This document shows, one piece after another, positions 56,812 to 64,000 of a DNA stretch of 64,000 bases (position 1 is the stretch's first letter; the number at the start of each line of letters is the position of its first letter). The notes under the pieces were generated by a model. The model worked only from the letters and a program-made list of their open reading frames with translations. It did not search any database and was not told where the DNA came from. The stretch comes from Pengzhenrongella frigida (lineage in GTDB: Bacteria; Actinomycetota; Actinomycetes; Actinomycetales; Cellulomonadaceae): contig NZ_SDWW01000001.1 of the NCBI RefSeq assembly GCF_004168625.1, positions 1-64,000 on the forward strand. The letters run 5' to 3'. The position numbers and the translations under genes were made by a program.

Positions 56812-58752
56812 GTGCCCGCTCCGAGTTCTTCCTGCGCCGGCATGGACCCCCTCGTGCGTTCGCCGGACGCGCGAGCCGCGTGGCACCTGCTCGACGCGCT
56901 CGAAGCGCCGACCTGCACCGTCCGGGCCGACAGCGAGATCGTCGAGGGCAACTCCGCCTGGCGGCAGTTCGCGAGCCAGAACGGCGGACACCCCGCCACG
57001 ACGAGCATCGGCAGCAACTACCTGCAGGCGTGCGACCAGGCGATCGACGGCCCGGGCGCCGTCGGCGCGCGGCACGTGGCCACCGGGCTGCGCGCCGTCC
57101 TGGCCGGCGACGCGGAGCGCTACCAGAGCGAGTACCCCTGCCACGGCGACGGCGAGCAGCGCTGGTTCAGCGTCCGGATCGTCCCGCTCGAGGTCGACGG
57201 CGGCCCCGGGGCGCTGATCAGCCACGTCGACGTCACGGCGATGCACCTCGCGCAGGACGCCCTCGCCCACCAGGTGCTGCACGACGCCCTCACGGGGCTC
57301 CCCAACGGCGCTCTCCTCGCCGACCGGCTGGGCCAGGCCCTCGTGGACAGCATCCGCGGCGACCGTGGGGTCGGGGTCGCGTACATCGACATCGACCACT
57401 TCAAACGGGTCAACGACAGCCTGGGGCATGCCGCCGGCGACGCGCTGCTGGTGCAGGTGGCGCGGCGGCTCACCAGCTGCATGCGCGCGGGCGACACGCT
57501 CGCGCGGTACTCGGGGGACGAGTTCGTCGCCGTCTGGCGCGACGTCGCCTCCGACGAGGACGCCGCCATCCTCGGCGGTCGGCTCGCCCGGTCGCTCACG
57601 GCTCCGTTCGAGATCGGGGCCGCCTCGGTCAACATCACCGCGAGCGTCGGGGTCGTCGTCGGGCAGCCCACGCAGACGGGTGACGAGCTGATGCTCGCGG
57701 CGGACGCGGCGATGTACGACGCGAAGAGCCGCGGCCGCGGCCGGGTCCGCGTGTTCAGCGCCGAGCTGCGCGACCACCCGGGGGACGACCTCGCCACCGA
57801 GGTCGCGCTGCAGGCAGCCCTGTCCCGCTCCGAGCTCGTGCTGCACTACCAGCCGGTCATCGACCTGTGGACCGGTCGGGTGGTCGGGGTCGAGGCGCTG
57901 GTCCGCTGGCAGCACCCCGAACGGGGACTGCTCCCGCCACGGCACTTCATCCCGACCGCCGAGCTGAGCGGGCTGATCGTCCCGCTCGGCCGCTGGGCGC
58001 TGGACCGCGCGTGCCGCGACGCCGCAGCGATGACCGGACCGGCCGCCGGGCTCGACGTCGCGGTGAACCTCTCGGCCCGCCAGCTCACGCATCCGGACGT
58101 CGTGCGGCACGTGCGCGACGCGCTGGAGAGCAGCGGCCTCGACCCTCGCCGCCTCATGCTCGAGGTGACCGAGTCCGCCGTCCTGGAGGACGACGAGGTC
58201 GCGGCGGTCGCGCTCGACACGCTGTCCGCGCTCGGGGTGCGCATCGCGATCGACGACTTCGGCACGGGTTACAGCTCCCTGCTCTACCTGCGCCGGTACC
58301 CGATCGATGCGCTCAAGCTCGACCGCGCCTTCGTGTCCGGCCTGACGACCAGCCCCGACGACGAGGCGATCTGCGCCAGCGTGGTCAGCCTCGCGCACGC
58401 CGTCGGGGCCACCTCGATCGCCGAGGGGGTGGAGACCGTCGGGGAGTACGCCGCCCTGCGCGGCTACGGGTGCCAGCAGGCCCAGGGCTTCCTGTGGTCC
58501 CCCGCCGTGCCGATCGAGGAGCTCGCCGAGGTCGTGGTCGCGTGCCACCGGGTACCCCGACCGGCCCGGACCCGCCCGCACCTGCCGCACGCGACCCCAC
58601 CTGCGCCCGACGTGGCTGCGCACATCGCCAGCCTCCACCGGGACGGCGCCTCGCTGCAGACGATCGCCGCCGCGCTCAACCGCGCGGCCCGCTCCCCCCA
58701 GCTCGGTGGCCGCTGGACGGCGAGCACCGTCGCTCGCCACCTCGCGGGCTGA
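56812..58752 (+). CDS. PAS-GGDEF-EAL protein with C-terminal helix-turn-helix-like tail
   Basis: 646 aa from the GTG at 56812 (an ATG at 56842 is possible). Soluble: PAS-like domain (about 25-150), GGDEF domain with YSGDEFVAVW at about residue 233 (SGDEF, a permitted variant), EAL domain with VEALVRWQHPERG at about 360 and conserved VNLSARQL, LEVTESAV, DDFGTGYSS, LKLDRAFV, IAEGVE. Residues about 598-646 (IASLHRDGASLQTIAAALN ... GGRWTASTVARHLAG) resemble the small DNA-binding Recombinase domain of large serine integrases, an unusual addition. A sigma-28-like promoter precedes it. It is divergent from purT. Confidence 0.88.
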   Translation: MPAPSSSCAGMDPLVRSPDARAAWHLLDALEAPTCTVRADSEIVEGNSAWRQFASQNGGHPATTSIGSNYLQACDQAIDGPGAVGARHVATGLRAVLAGDAERYQSEYPCHGDGEQRWFSVRIVPLEVDGGPGALISHVDVTAMHLAQDALAHQVLHDALTGLPNGALLADRLGQALVDSIRGDRGVGVAYIDIDHFKRVNDSLGHAAGDALLVQVARRLTSCMRAGDTLARYSGDEFVAVWRDVASDEDAAILGGRLARSLTAPFEIGAASVNITASVGVVVGQPTQTGDELMLAADAAMYDAKSRGRGRVRVFSAELRDHPGDDLATEVALQAALSRSELVLHYQPVIDLWTGRVVGVEALVRWQHPERGLLPPRHFIPTAELSGLIVPLGRWALDRACRDAAAMTGPAAGLDVAVNLSARQLTHPDVVRHVRDALESSGLDPRRLMLEVTESAVLEDDEVAAVALDTLSALGVRIAIDDFGTGYSSLLYLRRYPIDALKLDRAFVSGLTTSPDDEAICASVVSLAHAVGATSIAEGVETVGEYAALRGYGCQQAQGFLWSPAVPIEELAEVVVACHRVPRPARTRPHLPHATPPAPDVAAHIASLHRDGASLQTIAAALNRAARSPQLGGRWTASTVARHLAG

Positions 58753-58758
58753 CCTGCC

Positions 58759-59574
58759 GTGGCGTACATCGGCCTCGACCTCGCATGGGGACGCAACGCC
58801 CGCACGGGCCTGGCCGCGCTCGATCCGGCCGGCCGGCTGACCGCGTCCGGCGCGGTCCGGACCGACGACGAGATCGCGGCCTTCGTCGCCGAGCACGCCC
58901 CGGGAGAGGTCGTGGCCGCGATCGACGCGCCGCTCGTGGTGCCGAACCTGACCGGCCGCCGGGTGTGCGAGGCGCTCGTCGCCCAGGAGTTCGGTCGCTA
59001 TCACGCCGGGGCGTACCCGGCGAACCGCTCCCGGCCGTACTTCGACCCACCGCGCGCCGCCACGCTCGCGGAGCGCTTCGGCTGGGACGTGGACCCCGGG
59101 ACGACCCCCTTGTCCGGCTCGTCCGTCGCGATCGAGGTCTATCCGCACCCGGCGATGGTCACGCTGTTCGGCCTCGCCACCGTCCTGCCGTACAAGGCCA
59201 AGCCCGGGCGCGACGTCGGCTCGCTGCGGGCCGCGTTCATCCTGCTGCTCGACCACCTCGAGCGCACCTGTGAGGACCCCCTGCAGCTGTCGCGATCCGC
59301 GCGGTGGGCAGGGCTGCGCCGCGCCGCGGCGACCGCCGAGCGCAAGAGCCAGCTCGGGGCGATCGAGGACGAGGTCGACGCGATCCTCTGCGCCTACCTC
59401 GCGTGGCTGTGGGGCCGCCAGGACCGGCGCATGCGGGTGCTCGGCGACGTCACGGGCGGCTACATCGTGATTCCGGGCACCGCCCAGGTACCGCCGGCGC
59501 CAGCGCCGCGAATGCCGCGGATCCCGTTTCCTCAACCCGGGGCACCTCCTGCCGATACAGGGGATAACCAGTGA
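58759..59574 (+). CDS. DUF429 protein (predicted RNase H-fold nuclease)
   Basis: 271 aa from a GTG 6 bp after the GGDEF-EAL stop. GLDLAWGRNARTGLAAL and AAIDAPLVVPN carry the first acidic residues of the DUF429 fold; EVYPHPAMVTLFGL and the C-terminal AIEDEVDAILCAYLAWL supply the rest, matching the family's acidic active-site layout. Function unknown. Its Pro-rich C-terminal coding end contains the promoter of the next gene. Confidence 0.85.
   Translation: MAYIGLDLAWGRNARTGLAALDPAGRLTASGAVRTDDEIAAFVAEHAPGEVVAAIDAPLVVPNLTGRRVCEALVAQEFGRYHAGAYPANRSRPYFDPPRAATLAERFGWDVDPGTTPLSGSSVAIEVYPHPAMVTLFGLATVLPYKAKPGRDVGSLRAAFILLLDHLERTCEDPLQLSRSARWAGLRRAAATAERKSQLGAIEDEVDAILCAYLAWLWGRQDRRMRVLGDVTGGYIVIPGTAQVPPAPAPRMPRIPFPQPGAPPADTGDNQ
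59531..59557 (+). promoter_or_regulatory. Sigma-28-like promoter (CTCA-N16-GCCGATA), perfect match
   Basis: CTCA (59531-59534) and GCCGATA (59551-59557) with a 16-bp spacer; the best copy of four in the window. It lies inside the last codons of the DUF429 gene, with transcription expected from about 59565 and a leader of about 42 bases before the diguanylate cyclase ATG at 59607. Confidence 0.6.
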
Positions 59575-59606
59575 ACTGATCGGAGTTCCCGAGCTGAAAG
59601 TGAGCG

Positions 59607-61247
59607 ATGGTGCTGCACGACCCCGTCGGCCTTGCCTACGCCGCGGCCGCCGTCGTCTTCGGCTGGATCGCCCGCCTCACCTGGGCGCGCCGGGCCCACA
59701 ACCCGGCCCTTGCCAGCTCCCTGGTGGTGGTCATGCTGGGGCTCGGGGCCTCGTGCGTCGCCAACGCGATCGCGGTGTCGAGCGCGAACGAGCAGACCGC
59801 GGCGATCGCGACGTTGGCGATCCTGCCCACCGCCGGCATCGCGGCCGGCGCGTTCTTCTGCCTCGGACTGAGCTGCGCACAGCCGCAGTGGCGGGCACAC
59901 CGAACCCTGCTCCTCTGGCTGCTGATCGAACCGGTCGCGATCACCGCGGCCGTGGTGACCAACCGCTGGCACGAGTGGGTGTACGCAGGCCCGGGCGCCA
60001 CCGACCTGACCGGGTCGGCCGCCTGGCTGCACGGCTCGGCGTACTGGTCGCACACGGGGTACTGCTACGCGATGTTCGGTGCCGGCTGCGTGCTGATCGC
60101 CTGGGGGTGGTGGACCGCCCCGGCACCCTTCCGGCGGCAGCGGCTCGCCTTCCTCCTCGCCGCCCTGATCCCGATCGCCGCCAACGTGGCCTACATCGCG
60201 AGCGGGTTCGACGAGGACGTCGATCCCACCCCGTTCGGGTTCGCCGTGACGGGCGCGATCATGGCCTACGCGATCTTCCGGCAGGAGCTGTTCACCCTGT
60301 CGCCCGTGGCGCGCGCCCTGATCGTCGACCAGATCGGCGACGCGGTGATGGTCGTCAACCCCGCCGGCCGCATCGTCGACCTGAACATCACGGCGTGCGC
60401 GCTCGTCCGGGCGGTGCACCCGCAGGCACCGGACGACCTGATCGGGCTGAGCGCCGAGGGGTACTGCGGCGAGGCCCACGGCTCGGACCAGTCCTCGACC
60501 GAGCTCGTCGTGGACCTGCCGGGCGGCCGGACCGAGTTCCAGGTGCGCTCGTCCCCGCTCCTCGACCGGCGCGGGAGGCTGCTCGGGGAGGTCCTCGTCG
60601 CGCGTGACGTCACCGAGGCGCACGCCCAGGAACGCCGCCTGATCGCCGCCAACACGCGCCTGATCGCCCAGGTCGAGACCATCGACCGGCTCCGCGCGGA
60701 CCTCGTCGAGCTGTCCAGCCGGGACCCGCTCACCGGGCTGCACAACCGGCGCTACATGGTCGACCAGTTCGGGCAGATGGTCACCGCGGCCGAGCGCACC
60801 GGGGAGCCGCTCGCGGTCGTCCTGCTCGACATCGACCGGTTCAAGGCCATCAACGACGTGCACGGCCATCTTGCCGGGGACGACGCCCTCGTCGCCCTCG
60901 CGCAGCGGATCCGGGCCCGGGCCCCGGCCGACGCGCTGGTGGCCCGCTGGGGCGGCGAGGAGTTCTTCGTCGCGCTGCCCGGCACCGACGGCGCCTGCGG
61001 ACTGGCGTTCGCCGACGACGTCCGCAGCCTGTGCGCGCAGGACGGCCTCCCCATCGCCGGGCAGGCGATCCCGTGCACCCTCAGTGGCGGGGTCGCCACC
61101 TACCCCGAGTCGGGCGTCACCCCCAACGAGCTGTTCCACGGTGCCGACCTGGCGTTGTTCGAGGCCAAGGACGCCGGTCGCAACACCGTGCGGCTGCACG
61201 TGCGCTTCACCGGGCCCACGCTCGACAGCCTGCTGCCGCAGACCTGA
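59607..61247 (+). CDS. Membrane 7TM-PAS-GGDEF diguanylate cyclase
   Basis: 546 aa. Seven hydrophobic segments occupy residues 1-225 in the pattern of the histidine-kinase-type 7TM sensor domain. A PAS domain (about 240-345; IGDAVMVVNPAGRIVDLN) and a coiled linker lead to a GGDEF domain (about 370-540). The latter has intact LLDIDRFKAINDVHGHLAGDDAL and RWGGEEFFVALPG at about residue 447, so it should make c-di-GMP. No inhibitory RxxD is seen before GGEEF. Expressed from the sigma-28-like promoter at 59531-59557. Confidence 0.92.
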   Translation: MVLHDPVGLAYAAAAVVFGWIARLTWARRAHNPALASSLVVVMLGLGASCVANAIAVSSANEQTAAIATLAILPTAGIAAGAFFCLGLSCAQPQWRAHRTLLLWLLIEPVAITAAVVTNRWHEWVYAGPGATDLTGSAAWLHGSAYWSHTGYCYAMFGAGCVLIAWGWWTAPAPFRRQRLAFLLAALIPIAANVAYIASGFDEDVDPTPFGFAVTGAIMAYAIFRQELFTLSPVARALIVDQIGDAVMVVNPAGRIVDLNITACALVRAVHPQAPDDLIGLSAEGYCGEAHGSDQSSTELVVDLPGGRTEFQVRSSPLLDRRGRLLGEVLVARDVTEAHAQERRLIAANTRLIAQVETIDRLRADLVELSSRDPLTGLHNRRYMVDQFGQMVTAAERTGEPLAVVLLDIDRFKAINDVHGHLAGDDALVALAQRIRARAPADALVARWGGEEFFVALPGTDGACGLAFADDVRSLCAQDGLPIAGQAIPCTLSGGVATYPESGVTPNELFHGADLALFEAKDAGRNTVRLHVRFTGPTLDSLLPQT

Positions 61248-61384
61248 GCCGCTCCCCCGCTGCGACGGTGCTCGCGCGCAACTTGCCGCGCAACTCGCCG
61301 CGCGACTCCCGCGCGCGCCGCGGGTCCGGCGGAGGCACGATGGAGTTCTAGCCGCGTCCTCGTCCACCAGGCGAAGGAGCCACG

Positions 61385-62716
61385 ATGAGCACCCGAGCCG
61401 ACGTCCCCGTCGCCCAGCCGACCTATCGGATCCGCACCCTGAACCTCCCCCCGGTCGTCGGGCACGAGGCCTACGTGCGGCGGGTGCTCGACCAGCCGCT
61501 GACCTATCCGACCTTCCTCGAGCTCAGCGGGGTGGCGCGCCATCTCGGGGTGACCACGGAGCTCAAGGACGTCGTCGACTACTTCGCCACCCCCGCGGGC
61601 CACACCCCGCCCGGCTTCCGGATCGCCTGGGCCGTCCAGTCCGGCGGGCTGCTCGAGGCCGACCTCGTGCGCGACCTGTCCTACGACGTCGACGGCGCGC
61701 TGCGCCCGACCAACCTGCTGTTCTCGGCCGACAGCGCCAACCCGTACGAGATCGCGCCGATCGCCGGGCTCGTCGCGAACCTGACGTGCAACCCGGGGAT
61801 CATCTACGACCTGTTCCTCAAGAACCCCGCGGCGAACGTCGGCGGGGTCTTCAAGGACCGCGACGAGGTCATGGCCGAGATCGGCCGGATCCTCGGCCCG
61901 GGGTGCGACATCAGCGTCGAGCTGAACAACCCGTTCGACCCCGACTTCGCCCGCATCATGGACGAGGTCGACAAGTTCCGCGAGATGCTCTCCCGCTGGC
62001 GGATCGTGATCAAGGTCCCGCACACCGGCCCGGTCAACGCGGACAACGTGGGCCAGCTGCTCTCGAGCGACAAGCACCTCGACCAACGCTGGTGGGAGCC
62101 CTCGACGGTCGACGCCTTCCGCGGGCACAACCTCGCCCTCCGACTGCGCGAGCAGGGCATCCGCGTCAACTTCACCCTGATGTTCGAGCCGTACCAGGCC
62201 CAGCTCGCGCTGCAGGCCCGGCCGTACTTCATCAACGCGTTCATCCGGCACCGCCTGATGCAGTCGACCCGGTTGGCGGACCTGCTCGACGACTTCGCCG
62301 CGACGGAAGACCCGAGCGTGCTCGCCTCGCTGCGCACCTACCTGATCCAACAGGACTACCTGGCCCGCACGGACACCGACTTCGACCTCACCGAGGCGCG
62401 GCAGATGGCTGAGCAGATCGTGGCCTACCGGCAGGTGCGGAGCGCCGCGGGGGTGGACGGGCTCGACGCCGTCCGGCACAACCTGCGCGTGCTGCGCTCG
62501 GCCAACCTGCCCGACACCCGACTGATCGTGTGCTCGATGGAAGGCCCCCGGAACTACCCGGAGATCGACCGGCTGCTCGCCAGCGACGAATTCGCGGACA
62601 TGAGCCGGCGACTGGTCCTCACCGCCGAGCCGGGCTACCTCGCCCGGTTCACGTCGACCAACCAGGTCGTCAGCTATCAGCGCCGCTTCATGACGGCCGC
62701 CCAGGGCCAGAGCTGA
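61385..62716 (+). CDS. Transaldolase-family protein
   Basis: 443 aa, longer than TalA/TalB (about 320) and TalC/Fsa (220). Core TIM-barrel motifs are recognisable: FSADSANPYEIAPIAGLVANLTCNPGIIYD, ISVELNNPFD, IVIKVPHTGPVN with the Schiff-base Lys, and VNFTLMFEPYQAQLALQARPYFINAFI. C-terminal 120 residues are extra. It may be a transaldolase or a fructose-6-phosphate aldolase releasing dihydroxyacetone; the neighbouring dihydroxyacetone kinase genes support the second. Ribosome binding site GAAGGAGCC. Confidence 0.72.
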   Translation: MSTRADVPVAQPTYRIRTLNLPPVVGHEAYVRRVLDQPLTYPTFLELSGVARHLGVTTELKDVVDYFATPAGHTPPGFRIAWAVQSGGLLEADLVRDLSYDVDGALRPTNLLFSADSANPYEIAPIAGLVANLTCNPGIIYDLFLKNPAANVGGVFKDRDEVMAEIGRILGPGCDISVELNNPFDPDFARIMDEVDKFREMLSRWRIVIKVPHTGPVNADNVGQLLSSDKHLDQRWWEPSTVDAFRGHNLALRLREQGIRVNFTLMFEPYQAQLALQARPYFINAFIRHRLMQSTRLADLLDDFAATEDPSVLASLRTYLIQQDYLARTDTDFDLTEARQMAEQIVAYRQVRSAAGVDGLDAVRHNLRVLRSANLPDTRLIVCSMEGPRNYPEIDRLLASDEFADMSRRLVLTAEPGYLARFTSTNQVVSYQRRFMTAAQGQS

Positions 62717-62771
62717 CCCCGGGCGGCGTCGTCACGGTGCTGTTCCAGCCGGCGACGTTGTTCCGGCCCGT

Positions 62772-63767
62772 TCAGAACACCCGGTAGGCGATCTCCGCCG
62801 GCGCGTCCAGCAGCGCGTCGATCTCCGGGTCCAGCCGGACCAGGGTCAGGGACGCCCCGGCCATGTCGAGCGACGTGCAGTACTCGCCGACGTAGCTGCG
62901 CCGCACTGCGATGCCCCTGGCCGCGAGCTTCTCGTGGGCGATGCCGAACAGCAGGTACAGCTCGCTGATCGGGGTGCCGCCGAGACCGTTGATCATCAGG
63001 GCCACGCTGTCCCCCGAGGTGTACGGCAGGTCGGGGACGACGGCGTCGAGCATCTCGTCGACGATCTCGTCGGCCGAGACGAGCTTTGCCCGACGGCGGC
63101 CGGGCTCGCCGTGGATCCCGACGCCGACCTCGATCTCGTCCGCGCCCAGGTCGAACAGCGGCGAGCCCTTGGCCGGCGGGGTGCACGCGGTCAGGGCGAT
63201 GCCGATGGTCCGGGTCACGGAGTTGACCTTCTCGCCGATCCGGACGACCTCGTCGAGATCGGCCCCCGCCTCCGCGGCGGCGCCGACGGCCTTCATGACG
63301 AAGAAGTTGCCCGCAACCCCGCGCCGGCCGACCGTCCAGGTCGAGTCCTCGACCGCGACGTCGTCGTTGATGAACAGCGTCTGGACCTTGATGCCGTCCG
63401 CGGAGCTCATCTCCTGGGCCATCTCGAAGGCCATCTTGTCGCCGGTGTAGTTGTTCACCAGCAGCAGCACGCCCTTGTCGGAGGCGAGCAGCTTGACCGA
63501 CTCGTACACGTAGTCCATCGGGGGTGCGGCGAAGACGTCACCCGGGCAGGCGCCGTCGAGCATCCCCTTGCCGACCGTCATCACGTGGGCCGGCTCGTGC
63601 CCGGAGCCCGAGCCCTGGATGATCGACACCTTGTCCTGCCGGGGCGCGTCCGCGCGCATGATGAGGTTGTACTCCGGGACGTACCGCAGGGTGTCCGGGT
63701 TGGCGAGCGCGATGCCCCTGAGCATCTGGGGGACGAACTGCTTGGGGTCGTTCACGAACTTCTTCAC
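62772..63767 (-). CDS. dhaK: Dihydroxyacetone kinase, DhaK subunit
   Basis: 331 aa from the GTG at 63767 (GGAGG five bases upstream). IIQGSGSGHEPAHVMTVGKGMLDGACPGDVFAAPP is split among the substrate loops; VGVGIHGEPG carries the His that binds dihydroxyacetone covalently; LLLVNNYTGDKMAFEMA is typical. With DhaL and a DhaM phosphotransferase subunit (or ATP) it phosphorylates dihydroxyacetone. Downstream of dhaL on the minus strand, reverse of the common dhaK-dhaL order. Confidence 0.95.
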   Translation of the reverse strand: MKKFVNDPKQFVPQMLRGIALANPDTLRYVPEYNLIMRADAPRQDKVSIIQGSGSGHEPAHVMTVGKGMLDGACPGDVFAAPPMDYVYESVKLLASDKGVLLLVNNYTGDKMAFEMAQEMSSADGIKVQTLFINDDVAVEDSTWTVGRRGVAGNFFVMKAVGAAAEAGADLDEVVRIGEKVNSVTRTIGIALTACTPPAKGSPLFDLGADEIEVGVGIHGEPGRRRAKLVSADEIVDEMLDAVVPDLPYTSGDSVALMINGLGGTPISELYLLFGIAHEKLAARGIAVRRSYVGEYCTSLDMAGASLTLVRLDPEIDALLDAPAEIAYRVF

Positions 63768-63806
63768 CGCTACCTCCACGACGTTGTGATGGGTGGGTTG
63801 GTCGAA

Positions 63807-63826
63807 CTGTTGAGCTGTTGAGCTGT
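63807..63826. repeat. 8-bp tandem repeat upstream of dhaK
   Basis: CTGTTGAG twice in tandem (63807-63814, 63815-63822) followed by CTGT, in the 75-bp gap between dhaL and dhaK. Possibly slippage; no structure obvious. Confidence 0.6.
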
Positions 63827-63842
63827 CCTTGGTGGGGCCGGG

Positions 63843-64000
63843 CTAGCCGGCGCGTGCGGCCTCACGTTCGGACCACTGGTCGGCGATCCGCTCGATCAGG
63901 ACCGCGACCGCGACGGCACCCGCGTCGGGTGAACCGATGCTGCGCTCGCCGGTGTAGCTCGCGCGCCCGCGCCGGGCCTGCATCACGGTGGTCGCCTCGG
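63843..64000 (-). CDS. dhaL: Dihydroxyacetone kinase, DhaL subunit (C-terminal part, cut by window edge)
   Basis: The last 51 codons are in the window. They read MQARRGRASYTGERSIGSPDAGA followed by an Ala/Val-rich helix and end EREAARAG. This is the DhaL C-terminal pattern (RGRASYxGERSxGxxDPGA) that closes the ADP/ATP site. The 5' part lies beyond 64000. It precedes dhaK by 75 bp on the same strand. Confidence 0.85.
   Translation of the reverse strand, partial: EATTVMQARRGRASYTGERSIGSPDAGAVAVAVLIERIADQWSEREAARAG

Noticed and set aside
1-64000. Mobile element, prophage or genomic island
   Set aside because: No transposase, integrase gene, tRNA edge or composition change was seen; the HNH protein and the integrase-like tail at 58.6 kb are not evidence of one.

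Overview
The window is about 72-75% GC by eye, densely coded and rich in GTG starts. The gene families present are DUF222/HNH proteins, a DevR/DevS-type two-component pair, MacB-type exporters, ThrE, a BtrH/DUF4872 protein and DhaK/DhaL. Together they point to a Gram-positive actinobacterium of the Micrococcales, most like Cellulomonas or Actinotalea. That placement is inference from gene content; there is no rRNA in the window. I found no tRNA, rRNA, CRISPR array, insertion sequence or prophage.

Layout. 0-6 kb: a DUF222/HNH protein, a membrane-anchored molybdopterin oxidoreductase, a membrane/GNAT-like protein and a Gfo/Idh/MocA oxidoreductase. 5.4-8.9 kb: a lipoprotein with a degenerate molybdopterin-binding fold, coupled to a GGDEF/EAL protein. 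8.8-14 kb: a four-gene 2-oxoacid:ferredoxin oxidoreductase operon and a flavodoxin. 14-17.5 kb: a small membrane protein, a divergent MerR regulator/BtrH-DUF4872 pair and a universal-stress-type protein. 17.5-20 kb: a DevS-like kinase and a DevR-like regulator. 20-21 kb: a carboxyethylornithine-synthase-like gene. 21-30 kb: a mannoside-use cluster (LacI regulator, sugar ABC transporter, GH130 phosphorylase, ManA, large secreted protein). 30-33 kb: an epimerase, a YibE/F membrane protein and methylglyoxal synthase. 33-38 kb: a lipoprotein plus a tripartite MacAB-like exporter. 38-42 kb: a KhtT/KhtU-like antiporter pair, ThrE and a NifX-like protein. 42-45.6 kb: a second FtsX-type ABC exporter. 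45.9-49.4 kb: a SpeD-like/LuxI-FeeM-like gene pair facing a GGDEF-EAL protein. 49.5-55.3 kb: a peptide/opine ABC transporter. 55.4-64 kb: PurT, a PAS-GGDEF-EAL protein, a DUF429 protein, a 7TM-PAS-GGDEF protein, a transaldolase-family protein, DhaK and a truncated DhaL.

Three patterns tie genes together. (1) All four transcription units that encode cyclic-di-GMP enzymes have a CTCA-N16-GCCGATA-like sequence upstream. This is the shape of a sigma-28 (FliA/WhiG) promoter, so the four may be one co-expressed set. (2) GGGAC-N4-GTCC boxes lie in front of the ferredoxin oxidoreductase operon and the stress-protein gene, beside a DevRS-like pair. This suggests a low-oxygen response. (3) Short tandem repeats are unusually common at gene ends; in three places they run across a stop codon.

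The best candidate for an undescribed system is the translationally coupled pair at 45.9-47.0 kb: a SpeD-fold protein lacking the canonical pyruvoyl-forming serine, and a LuxI/FeeM-type acyltransferase. It sits next to a c-di-GMP enzyme and an ABC exporter whose start codon can be hidden in an RNA hairpin.
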